Shown: positions 1-13,051, numbered from the stretch's first letter. The stretch: DNA of 38,558 bases from Phellopilus nigrolimitatus (GCA_021029095.1 JAJOHG010000241.1:1-38558); one strand, 5' to 3'. Notes: generated by a model from the sequence alone, not told the origin. Made by a program: numbers and translations.

Positions 1-1354
1 CCGCATCAACAACTCTACAAAAAAAAGGATGACTTTGCTTTCTTCATCTTCTTCACCTTCAAGAGTACGATCTCGAACTTTAAAGATGTGATTGTTTGAC
101 TTAATTAGTTCTTAGGTTGGTGGAAACGTCTTTTGCTTGCGGACGGTCCTCGCCAGGTCATAAACGCGCTCACTCTGTACTCGTTCTATCTATCTCAAAA
201 GGACAAGGGCTCTTTCTGGGACCTGAACAAGTATACGAATGGCAGCATTATGACTGGCGCTCTTATATTCTCAACTCTTACAACTACCGTCATTTTTGCT
301 GGATCTGCATTGCTACTACTTGCCGCTGGCGTCTGCTACGTTCCTTTGCTTTGCTATATTCGTGGTAACTTGAAGGTTAGACATGGTTTATTGATGTCAC
401 GCATGTTGATTCTTACCACATCATATATGCTTTCTCTTTCTTCAGGAATATTGCTGCCACAAAGTGGATAAGGTGAGATATAATGATCATATATGAGGTT
501 CTGTTTCTAAAATCCATTCTCAGCGTATCTCGGAAATCGTCAAGCGCAAGAATAAGGAACGTCTTGCCCAGGCTGCCAAGTTAGCAAGGAAAGAAGCAGC
601 GGGTGACTTCTCGCATCTGAAGAACAAGAAGGGCGAGCTTGTCCACAACCCTCTCCCTCAACCCACACTTCCAGATATTAAATTGGATGATGAGGACTTC
701 GATGATAGTACCTCCATCCGTACCCGTGCCACTGGTGTGAACGACTACTATAATTACGGTGCCGACTACAAAAGCACCTATGCGAATGACTTTCCCCCGC
801 CCATGCCCGCTTTCAATCAACAGTATGGCTATGATAACAAGGCCTATAGCTCCTACCCGCCGTCTGTGCATACATCGCCCGATGACCCCTCCGTCTACTA
901 TGGGGATCAATATGACAGCCGGACCAACCTCACTGCTGCCGCCGCTCCAGTCGCCCGCCAGGCCAATAACCAGAGTCCAATGGGGAACCCCCACAGCGCC
1001 GCGTACAACGGCGGATATGGACAGGACGCGCACAACTACGGCTACGGACAGGAAGCCGTCGGGGCGTACGCCATCGGCGGAGATGCAAACGAGTACGTGC
1101 AGCATGGACAGGCGTACACGCACAATGGATACGGGTACGAGCAGGAGCACGGGCAGGGCGGGCATGCGTACGACGTCCAGTCGGACTACGCGAGCACTGC
1201 GACGCACGTCGTGAACGTCCCGCCGCGGACGGCGTCGAGGGCGCAGCACCAGCAGTACGAAACCTCCGACTACCAGCAGGCGCAGCGGGGGTACGGCGAG
1301 AATGCCGGACAGTACGCGTACGGCCATAATGGAGGCGGGGGGTATGTAGGCTAG
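1..1354 (+). CDS. KCH1: KCH-family low-affinity potassium transporter (5' end outside window)
   Basis: Exons: <1..64, 116..375, 446..472, 524..1354; 393 residues visible. The N-terminal exons lie upstream of the window. Exon 1 joins exon 2 through a split Ser codon to give FFTFKSWWKRLLLADGPRQV, followed by two hydrophobic segments and the motif EYCCHKVDKRISEI. A CCHK-(V/I)-DKRI stretch right after the last membrane segment is typical of the fungal Kch1/Prm6 family (KCH), plasma-membrane proteins that carry K+ and support Ca2+ influx during the pheromone response. The rest is a long cytosolic tail: a Lys-rich segment, then about 200 residues rich in Tyr, Gly, Gln and Asn. The stop is TAG at 1352-1354. 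The family call is strong; ion specificity is inferred from the family. Confidence 0.85.
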
Positions 1355-1583
1355 CAATACGCTCTTGGGACTTTATTGTACATTTTCCTTTCCTTTTTTC
1401 CACCGTCGGCATCTATTTTTTCTCTCTTCTGCCTCAGCAAAGGCTCTCCGTGTACCCCTGGTTCAATCTTCTTTGTCGCATACATCGCTGCCCTAGATCT
1501 AATCTATTCTATCTTGTCTTGCACGTTACGAGCTACACTTTCACGTGGATTTGCTTTCCTGAATAGGCGTGCCTCTGATCATT
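1355..1583. other. 3' flank of the KCH gene
   Basis: Pyrimidine-rich sequence between the KCH stop codon and the left end of the inverted-repeat element. It probably holds the KCH 3' untranslated region. No coding signal seen. Confidence 0.4.
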
Positions 1584-1675
1584 AGGGGAGCTCAAAGTTG
1601 AGCATGCGACATTCAATGTTCATGACGCCTGCCTTATTAGGTCGGGCTCATGATGTGATGGCTGGTCACGGATCC
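1584..1675 (+). repeat. Left terminal inverted repeat of the MITE
   Basis: 92-bp arm from AGGGGAGCTC to CACGGATCC. Near its outer end it holds a small palindrome, GCTCAA-AG-TTGAGC (1588-1601), which could form a hairpin. The reverse complement is at 2184-2275 with one mismatch. Confidence 0.9.
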
Positions 1676-2183
1676 CTGAGCTGAGCAAACAAAGCCAAGC
1701 AACGTTACTCGTTGCGTTACTGTAGCCTGACGTGTGGTCAACTGCTTACCAAAAAAAGAAATATGTTCTTGGATGCACCTATTTTTTAAATTTCTCCAAG
1801 GCAGCTTGGGATTTGGACAAGTTAGATTGTATGCTGTTAGCAGCACAATTTTTTTTTTTGAGAATTAAGTCAAGTTCCGGGCATGAAAGGTGGATGTTTT
1901 GATCGGTTATCTACGGTGCTGAGACTCTATTTCTTTTTCCGGATGCCCATGTTGATCAGCATTATTTTCTACACCCACCTGCACTGTTCTGCTGCCACTT
2001 GTTTTTTCTCATCTATTTGATTTCTATGGCATCTAATTCTGGAGATTCAAAAGCTGAAGTCCCGGACATACTGTGGTCTGCAAACAACCATAGAGATCGA
2101 TCTTCAGTCTACATACACGATAGTACCCTTTAGGGATGAATGTGACTTAGTGTGACCAGGGTCTGGATGGGCTCGGCCATCAT

Positions 2184-2275
2184 GGATCCGTGACCAGCCA
2201 TCACATCATGAGCTCGACCTAATAAGGCAGGCGTCATGAACATTGAATGTCGCATGCTCAACTTTGAGCTCCCCT
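2184..2275 (-). repeat. Right terminal inverted repeat of the MITE
   Basis: 92-bp arm from GGATCCGTGACC to GAGCTCCCCT, the reverse complement of 1584-1675 with one mismatch. Its outer end is 46 bp before the IMP2 start codon, so the element probably supplies part of that promoter or 5' untranslated region. Confidence 0.9.
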
Positions 2276-2321
2276 ATTACTCACCGGCATTTGCGACTTG
2301 AGCGCGACGTTCGAGCTTTTG

Positions 2322-3285
2322 ATGGCATTCCGCCTCTCGCGCAGAACATGGAGGACGCTAGCCTGGGCGCCCGTCGTGGTGATGTTCGCCCAGCACGGCT
2401 ACACGATCAAGTTCATCACGGGGAGGAGCATGCAGGTGCGCTTTGGGCCCGCCTACTTTTCTGCAGCACGGCGGCGTGACTGTCGCGCTCACGCCGCACG
2501 CCAGCCAGCCGACGCTGAACCCTGAGCCGTGCGTCTGGCGGGACCTCGTCCTGTTCGACCGCCTGTCGGTGCACGCGGGGCGGAACACCCTCCGGCGCGG
2601 GGACGTCGTGTCGCTCGAGTGCGTCCCATTTCTCCTCTGCTTTGTTTTTTGTTGTGTGTGCTATGTGCTTACGCTGTGGGCGCGTGCGTTTTCAACCCCC
2701 CGCAGGTCGCCCGTGAAACCGGGCCAGTTCATCGTGAAGCGCGTGGTCGGGCTGCCGGGCGATGTGGTTCGTCGATTTTTCATTTTTTTCTTCTTGGAGT
2801 GCTCTAGCGTGCTGAGCGCGCTCTGCGGCGCCGTGCAAGGTGCAGACGCTCCCGCCGTACCCGGAGCCAGAAGTCACGGTGCCAGCCGGGCACGTCTGGA
2901 TCGAAGGTTCGCGCGCCCGTTTCCGCATATTCGTGCGCGCGCGCGCCCCGCGCTGACTGACTGGCCGGCTTGCAGGAGACGAGCCGTTCTGGACGCGGGA
3001 CAGCAACACGTGGGGCCCCGTCAGTGTCCTTCTCCGTTCTGTCTCTTCCTTGTCTCTAGCGGGCACTCATTTTTATTGTTATTTTTATATTTTTTGGCGT
3101 GGAAGGTCCCGGCTGCACTGGTCGACGCGAGGCTTGCGTGTGTGCTGTGGCCGCTGGACCGCGTCGGAGCGCTGTCGAGCGACGCGGCGGGACGCGCAGG
3201 CGGCGCGGCGCGGCGCGTGAAAGAGGCAGAAGGCGGAGATGGAACGGGAGAAGTGGCGGAGGCGGCGGCTGCGGCGGGGGGTTGA
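2322..3285 (+). CDS. IMP2: Mitochondrial inner membrane protease subunit 2
   Basis: Exons: 2322..2435, 2509..2618, 2706..2766, 2840..2906, 2976..3019, 3106..3285; 191 aa. A signal-peptidase-I-fold serine protease of the inner membrane protease complex, which trims sorting signals of proteins delivered to the intermembrane space. An N-terminal hydrophobic anchor (about residues 11-25) leads to GRSMQPTLNP, whose Ser36 is the expected nucleophile; the intron falls between Gln38 and Pro39. The partner Lys86 lies in IVKRVVGLPGD, and the family box GHVWIEGDEPFWTRDSNTWGP follows. The last exon adds an Ala/Gly/Glu-rich tail. The ATG at 2322 gives a compact N-terminus like other Imp2 proteins. All five introns are GT-AG and keep phase. 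The MITE ends 46 bp upstream. Confidence 0.93.
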
Positions 3286-4581
3286 CGCGTCTCTAGCGCT
3301 GTACATGCGACGCACGATTCGACCCGGGCGGGTCCGAGTGGCGGCGCTGCGTGCAAGAAATGAATGAATGGCTGAGGTCGAATTGCGTGCCGTCGTCGAC
3401 GACGGCAGGGCTGGCATGGAACGGGAAAAATCGCGCAGGCGCCGTCGTCGTCGTCGGCAGATCTCGTGTCAGGTGGTCGTACGATGCGTCTTTTTCCTAT
3501 TTGCGCCCTCATGTCTTTTTTTTTTCGCGCGAGTTTGTACATTAGGGAATCAGGTGAATTTAGGATTTGATATGAGAAAACTGATTGATGGCCGATCGGC
3601 GCCTGTTTGCGGGGGATTCGAGAAAGGGCGGGTTAGAAGACCGGCGATCATGGACTCATCAAAAGTGGAGCGCGTCCGGCTCGCGTGACCATCTCGCAGG
3701 CCGCGCCAGACCGCGTCTCGAGCAGTATTCCATACGACTGCGCTGCATATGGAAACAAGACCTGGAACATAGCGAAAACGTCGCGCTCTGTTAGCCGGGA
3801 GCTGCAGGTGACTGCCTGCGATACGGTTTCCTTCACACACATCATCAGCTGACGCCAACTAGCGCGGGGTTGCACAAGGATGCCTGCAGCTCGCTGATGC
3901 GCAGAGCAGGATGAGCGTACTTTGTGCTCGCATTTTCGCCTACTTTTCCACCTGCCGTTTGTATGGGGCCCGCCGCACGAGCGTGGAACGAGAGCGAATG
4001 GTGCGCCAGGGCTATCAGCGCACTTCGCAGATTGGGGCGTCTTCCCGCGAGTGTTGAACCTTCTCCTCATTTATCACAGGACCCGTTGAAGGCCGGCGCG
4101 GACGGCGGGTCGACGGCCAGGACGTCTCAAACGAGGAATAAAGAGGGTTACCTAAGCCGATGCGAGTGAGTCAGCGCGCCCTCGACGGTCGTCGAAACGA
4201 TGATGTCAGGTTTGTTTCCGGGATATGATTAAGCGAGACGCTCCACAGCAACACACCTCCAGGAACCTCCTACATTGCATTTCGTCGACCGCCGATCTCG
4301 CACTAACTTCCCGAAGTGGCTACCCTGCCTGCGCCACCGGAATTTCCTGCCCGCTCCTATGCAGTCCTGGCCAGCTGACTCTCCCGCCACACCAGCGCCA
4401 TGCCTAGTATATAAGCAACCTCCTCTCTTTGCCGTTCAATTCACTCGCTAGCGCCCACGGTCAGCTGTCAGTTCTCATTCAGTCAGCCCCCCTCCTCCAT
4501 CCTCCATCCTCCGCTCTCCCACCTTTATCTCCTCCCGTGCTGCGCGTATACACGTCGCCTGCATCTGCGCCTCTGCTCGAC
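3286..4581. other. Long intergenic region upstream of the sugar transporter
   Basis: About 1.3 kb of GC-rich DNA between IMP2 and the sugar-porter gene. ORFs here are Arg-rich or low-complexity and match nothing I recognise. The right end holds a TATA box and pyrimidine tracts. It probably contains the IMP2 3' region and the transporter promoter. Confidence 0.5.
4408..4414 (+). promoter_or_regulatory. TATA box of the sugar-porter gene
   Basis: TATATAA, followed by CT-rich DNA (4421-4535), lies 167 bp before the ATG at 4582. This is the arrangement expected of a strong, regulated fungal promoter. Position and motif are seen; use is inferred. Confidence 0.55.
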
Positions 4582-6911
4582 ATGACCACCTACGACGACA
4601 AGAAGCGGAGCGACAGAACCATCGACGACAATGGCGCGTTCGACGGCAAGCCCACCCTCACCCACATCGAGGATGCCACCGGCCTCCGGGACGGCGACCT
4701 CGAGAAAGAGGTCGCCCAGAACGCCCCGAGGTTGCGAGGCAAGAAATTGACCTACTCCCTCGCTTTCGTCGCTGGCACTGGCTTTACGCTCTTCGGGTCC
4801 GTCTATAGTTCCATTCCTCTCTATTTTTGAACGCAGCTCATGTGGCTGCAGTTATGACCAGGGCGTTATGTCTGCCCTTCTCACTGCAAACCAGGTATGT
4901 GTTTGAACGCGTCGACCCCCCCCCCCCCTGAGATGCAATACTGAATGTATGCTCCATAGTTCGAGAAAGTATTCCCCCAAACCGTCACGACCACAGGCCC
5001 GAACCACGCGACTCTTCAAAGTTTCGTCGTAGCTATCTATGTACGCCCTCTACGCTATAATTTCTAGTGTGGTCATCTGACGCGTCCGTCCGTTTTTAGG
5101 AAATCGGTTGCTTAATGGGCGCTCTTTCCAACCTTTGGGTCGGCGACAAGCTCGGGAGAAGGCGCACAATTATTATTGGCGGCATCATCATGATCATCGG
5201 GGCCATTCTTCAGACCGCGTCTGTCGACTATGCCATGCTCGTCGTCGCGCGTATCGTTACTGGTATCGGTAACGGTCTCAATGTGAGTAAAATGACAATT
5301 CTTTCCCACAGACGTGATTCTTATTTGAAATAAAAGACTTCGACTGTGCCCTCCTATCACGCCGAGTGTTCTCCCGCCACCAAACGAGGTGCCTTCATCA
5401 TGATTGAAGGAAGTCTTATCACCTTCGGTATTATGCTTTCATATGTGCGTTCATTTGTTTTTAATAGATCTATTTTTTTTTCATTGTATTCATTCTCACT
5501 GTATTCATTTTGTGACGTTTAGTGGATAGATTTCGCATTGTAAGTGAGATTCAATTCTTTTGATTTCTAGTTCTAACGGCTATCCATAGCTTCTTCGTGA
5601 ACTGGAATTCCGCACAATGGAGAGTCCCTATCTCTATTCAAATTATCTTGGCTGCAATCATGATTATCGGCGTATGCTTCGTGCGTTTTTTTTATACCTG
5701 TTGAATCGGCGTATTAAAATTCTAACCCGGTTGTCCCTAGCTTCCGGAATCACCGCGATGGCTGGTCAAGCATGGACGCAACGCTGAGGCGCTCGCTGTT
5801 ATCTCCGCTTTGGACGACAAGGACATCTATGACAAGGATGTACAGCGTACTTTCATCGGTATTCAAGAGGCTATCGAGGCGGAAGGCGGTGAGGCGGGCT
5901 TCGAGGCAGGGAGCGCTACGAGTCTCAGCGAACTCTTCACGCATGGACGCAGCCAGAATTTCCGCCGTGCGGCGCTCGCGGTTACCGCGCAGTGCTTCCA
6001 GCAAATCACGGGTATCAACCTCATCACCTACTATGCCGTACGCACAAGGCATTTTACTCAATTGAATTTACACACTGAGTCTCTTCTATTTAAAGACGAT
6101 CCTGTTCCAGCGTCTTGGGCTGCAGGACGAGAAGGCGCGTATCCTCGCCGCATGCAACGGCACGGAGTACTTCATGGCCAGTATCATCGCGATCTTCATT
6201 ATCGAGAAGGTAGGCCGGCGCAAGCTCATGCTGGGTGGCGCGATCGGCCAGTGCATCTGCATGATCCTGCTCGCGATCCTCGGGAGCATCAACAACTCGC
6301 CCGCGAACATCGTCTCGGCCGTCCTGCTCTTCGTCTTTAACTCGTTCTTTGCGATCGGATGGCTCGGCATGACGTGGCTCTACGTATGTGGCTGTTTCTC
6401 AAGGCAGTTGGCGCGGTTTGGCTGATAAGTCTTTTTTTGCTCGCCTGATTTAGCCCGCCGAGATTGTCGGTTTGCGCATCAGGGCCCCGGCCAATGCGCT
6501 GAGCACGGCGTCGAACTGGATCTTCAACTTCATGGTCGTCATGGTTACGAGCCCCTCGTTCCAGAATATCGACTGGGGGACCTACATTGGTTAGTCTCCA
6601 TTTTCCGCAGAAAACGCAAAGTAAAATCAAAATCAAAATGCTGATTTCCCCGTTTAGTCTTCGGCTCGCTGAACGCGCTCATCGTCCCCGTCGTGTACTT
6701 CTTCTTCCCGGAGACGGCCGGGCGCTCGCTGGAGGACATGGACATCGTCTTCGCGCTCGCGCACAACGAGGGTGTCTCGCCCGTCGGCGTGTCGCTGCGC
6801 AAAGACGTCCCTCCGGCGGGCTCGCCTGAGGCGGACGAGATACTCGGCGTCACGGAGCGCAAGGCTCAACGCGTCGCCGACGCGAGCGAAAACGAGAAGC
6901 ATGGGCGGTAG
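4582..6911 (+). CDS. Sugar-porter family MFS transporter (hexose/monosaccharide type)
   Basis: Exons: 4582..4796, 4852..4894, 4960..5040, 5100..5282, 5337..5444, 5523..5539, 5590..5680, 5741..6037, 6096..6383, 6454..6589, 6658..6911; 570 aa. A 12-helix plasma-membrane carrier, probably sugar/H+ symport. Family marks appear in order: FGYDQGVMS at the end of helix 1, DKLGRRRT in loop 2-3, PESPRWL after helix 6, QQITGINLITYY in helix 7, EKVGRRKLM in loop 8-9, PAEIVGLRIRAPANALSTA around helix 10 and PETAGRSLEDMD after helix 12. The N-terminus (about 60 residues) and C-terminal tail are hydrophilic. Exon 6 is only 17 nt. Intron 2 has a run of 13 C. The substrate cannot be read from sequence; quinate or another polyol is possible. 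Confidence 0.92.
4916..4928 (+). repeat. 13-nt poly-C tract in an intron
   Basis: Uninterrupted run of C inside intron 2 (4895-4959) of the sugar-porter gene. Such a run is prone to length change and sequencing error but does not affect the coding frame. Confidence 0.8.
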
Positions 6912-7192
6912 GCGCGCCGCGGTCTGGCCGGCCTGGACCCGTGTGTCGCTCCCTTCGGCGTGGTCGCCTCCCCTTTGTTGTAATCTTTTTCCGGAAAAGG
7001 AATATGTTGGATCTGTGTGTGTACGCTAATACCCTCGACGAGCTTTGTTTGCTTCTCAATGTATGCTTTTTTCTGTTTCTGTTTTTTTTTTTTTTTTTTG
7101 CTTTGACGGTAGACAGCATAGACCTATATTTGCTTGTCGTGTAAATTTTATTTTTTGTATACGATTCGAAAATGGAACAACGACCATGATAA
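6912..7192. other. Convergent 3' region, sugar porter / ATE1
   Basis: Only 281 bp separate the two stop codons. It includes an AT-rich stretch and a long T run near 7081-7100. No gene seen; it probably holds overlapping 3' ends. Confidence 0.5.
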
Positions 7193-9504
<2,312 letters not shown>

Positions 9505-11173
9505 TCAGCCCCACCCGTCCCACCGGCCGTACCGCCTGAACTCCTGCAGCGAGCACTCGTGCCCGACCTTCTCCTCGCGCTCAGTCTCCCTCTCCTTTCC
9601 CTTGTCCGCGCGCGTCCGCCCGGACAGCACCGACGACCCGCTCGACGAGCGCGGGCGGTACGTCGGCCGCCCCGAGTGTGATGCAGCGGACGACCCCGCC
9701 GCCGGGAACGACGCGCGGGCGGGCGAGTGGACAGACGCGGACGCGGGCAGCGCGAGGCGGTACCACCCACCCGAGAACGTGAGCGCGATCATCTGGTACT
9801 CCGGCTGCTGCGCCTCCTTGCCCGGCGACGGGGGCACCTCCACCCACGCGACCACGCAGCGCTCGTCCTCGACCGCCTCGGAGAGCTTCGACCCCGCGGT
9901 GCTCGCGGAGAGCGCGATGTGGTTCTTCTGCGCGGGGATCCGGTATTGGGCGTACGACCACTCGGAGTCGATCCACCGCGGCAGGGAGAGGAACGGCGCG
10001 AGGGGCGACAGGGCGGACTGCCGGTTCCTACGTAACAAAAATTAATACAGCCCCCTTGTCCCATCTACGCCGAAGAGAGGAAGAAAAAAAAAACACTCAC
10101 GACGAGCCGGCGCCCACGGACAGCGAGAAGACGTGCACGGTGCCCTTGTCGCTCCACACGCACACGTCCTGCTCGTCCGGGCGGAACGCGACGCCGTAGA
10201 TCTCCGCCTTGTCGCTCCCGCGGCGGAACTCGCGCACGAGCTTCCCCGAGTGCGCGTCCCACACGCGCAGCAGCGTGCCGCGCGCGGACGTCGTCGCGAG
10301 CAGGCGCCCCGACGGCAGCACCGTCAGCGTCGCGAGCCCCGCCGTGTGCGCCGCGATGATCGAGACGGGGTGCTTCGCGGGCTTCGGCGCCGCCGCCGGC
10401 GTACGTCGTGGGGGCGTCGTCGTCGTCGTCGTCGTCGGAGGTGGCGACGTGGGTGCCGGCGCGCGGCACGGCGGGAGGTGCACGAGCTGCACGTGCCCCG
10501 TCTGTCTTCCCGCGATCGCAAGCAGCGTCGCATGCGCGGCGGTCGCGATCGCCACTAGCCCTGCAACAACAAGAGGCAAGCGCGGCCCGGCGTCAGCATT
10601 GCCACGGCACAGGCCCCGCACAGACAGGCGAAGACGGAGACGCACCGCGCTGGTTGTCGCACGTGTCCCACTCCTGCACGCGCGTGATCGCCGCGCCGAC
10701 CTCGAAGGCGACCGCGCGGCGGCGCAGCGCGACGACGAGCCAGCCGCGGCGGCACGCGAGCCCGCGCACGCGCTCGCGGAACTCGAGCTCCGCGACCTCG
10801 CGCGCGCGCGCGGCGTCCCACACGACGACCTTGTTCGGCGGGTAGCGCGGGCTCGCGCCGCCGCCGACGAGGAAGAGCAGCGAGGACGTGTGCATCGGGA
10901 GCACGGTCGTGAGCGTGCCGTCCTCTGCGAACTCTGCGGGGAGGGAGGAGCGGCGGGTCAGACGCTGCGGTGGAAGCGGAGGTGGGGGCGGGCGGGGGTC
11001 AGAGAGGGGGACGGGGGCGCACCGTGCTTGCGGAGGAGCTCGAGCGGCCAGGTGCGGTAGACGGCGAAGCCGTGTGGCGTCGCGGCGGTGAAGATGCGCG
11101 CGTCGGCGTCAAAGCGCGCGTCAAGGACCTGGATGGGTGCTGTCGGGGCGATCGAGTGGCGTGCGAGATGCAT
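9505..11173 (-). CDS. HSV2: PROPPIN WD-repeat phosphoinositide-binding protein (HSV2/WDR45B type)
   Basis: Exons in transcript order: 11173..11023, 10933..10646, 10560..10101, 10027..9505; 473 aa. PROPPINs are seven-bladed propellers that bind PI3P and PI(3,5)P2 on autophagic, endosomal and vacuolar membranes. The hallmark FRRG (about residues 258-261) sits in GKLVREFRRGSDKAEIYGVAF and is followed by VWSDKGTVHVF, then SNRQSALSPLAPFL and SEWSYAQYRIP, close to the WIPI3/HSV2 group. Blade 1 begins LDARFDADARIFTAATPHGF. Between blades there is a Pro/Thr-rich insert with seven Thr (about 189-195), coded by a GTC/GAC triplet run. The C-terminal 90 residues are a charged tail. HSV2 rather than ATG18 is judged from the flanking motifs; subfamily is less certain than family. 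Confidence 0.85.
10415..10436 (-). repeat. Triplet repeat coding poly-Thr
   Basis: About seven GTC units on the + strand, read as ACG/ACC Thr codons on the - strand within the PROPPIN loop. It is a likely site of length variation between strains. Confidence 0.7.
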
Positions 11174-11508
11174 AGGGAGGTGGGCGACGGCGGCGGCGGC
11201 GACGTCGACGACGACGAGGACGAGGTCGCGATAACTACGGCCCTACGCTGACGCGAGGCTCGCATAATCGATTCGCGTGACTGAGCCTGCGTCACGTGTG
11301 TGTACTCGTCACTCGTCACTCGACGCATATAGCCAGCTGCCGCATCCAGACGAAAACAAAACTGCATTGAAGATGGACATACGTGGTACATTGTGCGAGA
11401 GAGATGTGAGTGAGTAAGGAAAGGGTCGCATAAACTGCCTACAAAAACCGGAAAAGAAAAGCCGAGTACATTCCACCCCTCCTTCAGGACCGCCTTGCGG
11501 GGGCACAC
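11174..11508. other. Intergenic region upstream of the PROPPIN gene
   Basis: 335 bp between the PROPPIN start and the stop of the unknown cysteine-pair gene. A possible extra exon of the latter (about 11309-11434) is discussed with that gene; otherwise nothing recognised. Confidence 0.4.
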
Positions 11509-13051
11509 TCACCCGCCGCGCGCGCAGCCCGCATTTATCGCCTTGCGCGGGGGCGGGACGCCCGTGGTCCACGCCTGGGGCGGGCGCAGGTCGATCGCGG
11601 CGAGCTGCTGGCGCGCGGCGCGGAACTCCTGCTCCTCCGCGCGGTTCTGCTCGAGGATCGCGGCGCGCACCTCCGCCTGGCGCTGCAGCTCCGCCTCGGA
11701 CTCGTCCGAGAGGTAGTCCGTGAACCCGCCGTCGGACGTGACCGTGCCGTTGTCCGTCGCGGACCCGCCGCCGCGCGAGCCGCTCGACGAGCTCGACCCG
11801 CTCGCGAGGCTCAGCGCCTTCAGCGACTTCTCCACGCCCGCGTTCTCCGACTTGCCCGCTTTCTCGGGCTTGTCCGATGCAGCGGCCGCCGCTGCCGCGG
11901 CCGCGGCCTTGGCGTCGGCACCCTTGAGCGCGGCCTTTGGCGCCGTCGTCGGCACGCGGTTGGTCGCGACGGCGAGCGGCGCGGGGCTCGTGCTCGACGC
12001 CGACGCGCGGCGCTTGAGCGGGTGGTGCGCGCTACTATTGTGGTCGCCGTGCGCCGGCGACAGCGACGAGAGGTTCGCGGCGGTGAGGCTGGGCCGGCTG
12101 ACGGGGGGATGCAGATGCGGGTGCGGGTGTTCGCCGTCCACGAGCTTGCGGAGGCTCGCCGGCGGCGTGGTGCGGAAGCCCTCGACGCGCTTCAGCGGCG
12201 TGTCGGCCGGCCCCGCGCGGCGGGCCGCGTGGTCGAGCGCGGCGCCGGGCGACGCCCCGGGCTGGGCACAGGGGTGGCGCGACGCGCTGCCCGTGAGGGA
12301 CGCGGCCTTGGCCTGCGGGCTGCCGCCCGAACGGGCCTTCTGCGGGACGGCGACGGGGCCCGCAGGAGAGGCGCGCACGGTGCCGTTCGGGGAGCTGTTC
12401 GCGCGGACGAGGGCCTTGCGCTCGGCTGCGGGGGCGGCGCGGAGGGAGCCGGCGAGGCTCTGGGCGCCGTAGGGGATGCGGACGGCGTCGAGGATGTGCC
12501 TGACGTCCGGCGGGATGGGGGTGCGGTGGACGGTGTGCACGGCGGGCCAGTCGGCGGGCGGGACCTTGTCGACCTCTGCGGGCTGGGGCGGGCGGCAGCA
12601 GCCTGGCCAGCCGGGGTTGTGCATGCCGGCCTTGGCCGGCGGGGGCGCGGGGCTCGTGCGGGCCCACTGGAGGCGGGGGGTGAGAGGGGGGCACGATAGA
12701 AGCGATAACGGAGGAGACGGACCTTGCAGTAGCCGCAGCCGTTGAATGTTTGGACTAGGCGGTAGCGCAGTAGGCGTAAGAAGAGTGGGAAGAGGAGCTG
12801 GAGGAACTGGAGGAGACGGACGGACCTTCAGCGTTTGTGATAAAGACGACGTCGTGTCTGGGGTGATTAGCACGATTTCGACAGGTCTCTCGTTTGTGGG
12901 GGCATCTTTCGCGCAAATGAGCGATCGAACTCTGTTTTTTTTTTTTTTCTTTCTCTCAGATTGAGCGGACGTACCTTCCTGAATGGCGGAAGACCTTGCA
13001 CATGGGGCAGGTTGTGGTGTAGAAGTCGACGGAGCCGTCTGCGACGCACAT
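11509..13051 (-). CDS. Conserved-looking hypothetical protein with N-terminal CxxC pairs
   Basis: Exons in transcript order: 13051..12975, 12857..12826, 12754..12723, 12666..11509; 432 aa. I do not recognise the family. The N-terminus has two CxxC pairs, CPMC (about residues 15-18) and CGYC (about 45-48), with FRHSGRHDVVFITNAE between them, then GCC; this resembles a small zinc ribbon. The short exons 2 and 3 (32 nt each) are supported because they join the pairs in frame. The rest looks disordered: Pro/Ala/Ser-rich, a run of ten Ala, a Ser run, then a charged helix (SDESEAELQRQAEVRAAILEQN region) and WTTGVPPPRKAINAGCARGG at the end. The stop codon TGA overlaps a strong donor (GGTGAGTG), so an extra 3' exon near 11434-11309 is possible. 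Confidence 0.6.
11878..11912 (-). repeat. GC-rich tract coding poly-Ala
   Basis: A run of GCN codons coding ten consecutive Ala in the disordered half of the hypothetical protein; low complexity with no function implied. Confidence 0.7.

Larger units (their letters stand above)
1584..2275. mobile_element. MITE-like non-autonomous DNA transposon
   Basis: 692-bp element bounded by terminal inverted repeats of 92 bp (1584-1675 and 2184-2275) that match at 91 of 92 positions; the one difference is in the GTCGGGCTC/GTCGAGCTC segment. The outer ends are AGGGGAGCTC...GAGCTCCCCT. The trinucleotide ATT lies directly outside both ends (1581-1583 and 2276-2278), consistent with a target duplication; a TA duplication with ends starting GGGG is equally possible. 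The 508-bp interior has no meaningful ORF and no transposase motif, so any mobility would need an enzyme supplied elsewhere. The size, long repeats and short duplication fit a MITE. TA would suggest Tc1/mariner; superfamily is undecided. The near-identical arms suggest a fairly recent insertion. Confidence 0.85.

Noticed and set aside
581..1357. 258-codon ORF on the - strand.
   Set aside because: It is the antisense shadow of the last KCH exon and has low-complexity Val/Arg-rich content; the + strand carries the transporter tail.
3368..3858. Arg-rich ORFs on both strands between IMP2 and the sugar porter.
   Set aside because: Composition follows GC-rich triplets, no domain is present, no splice support was seen, and the two strands overlap.
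12035..12699. Long Arg/Pro/Gly-rich ORFs on both strands.
   Set aside because: Shadows of the large last exon of the cysteine-pair protein in very GC-rich DNA, where stop codons are rare by chance.
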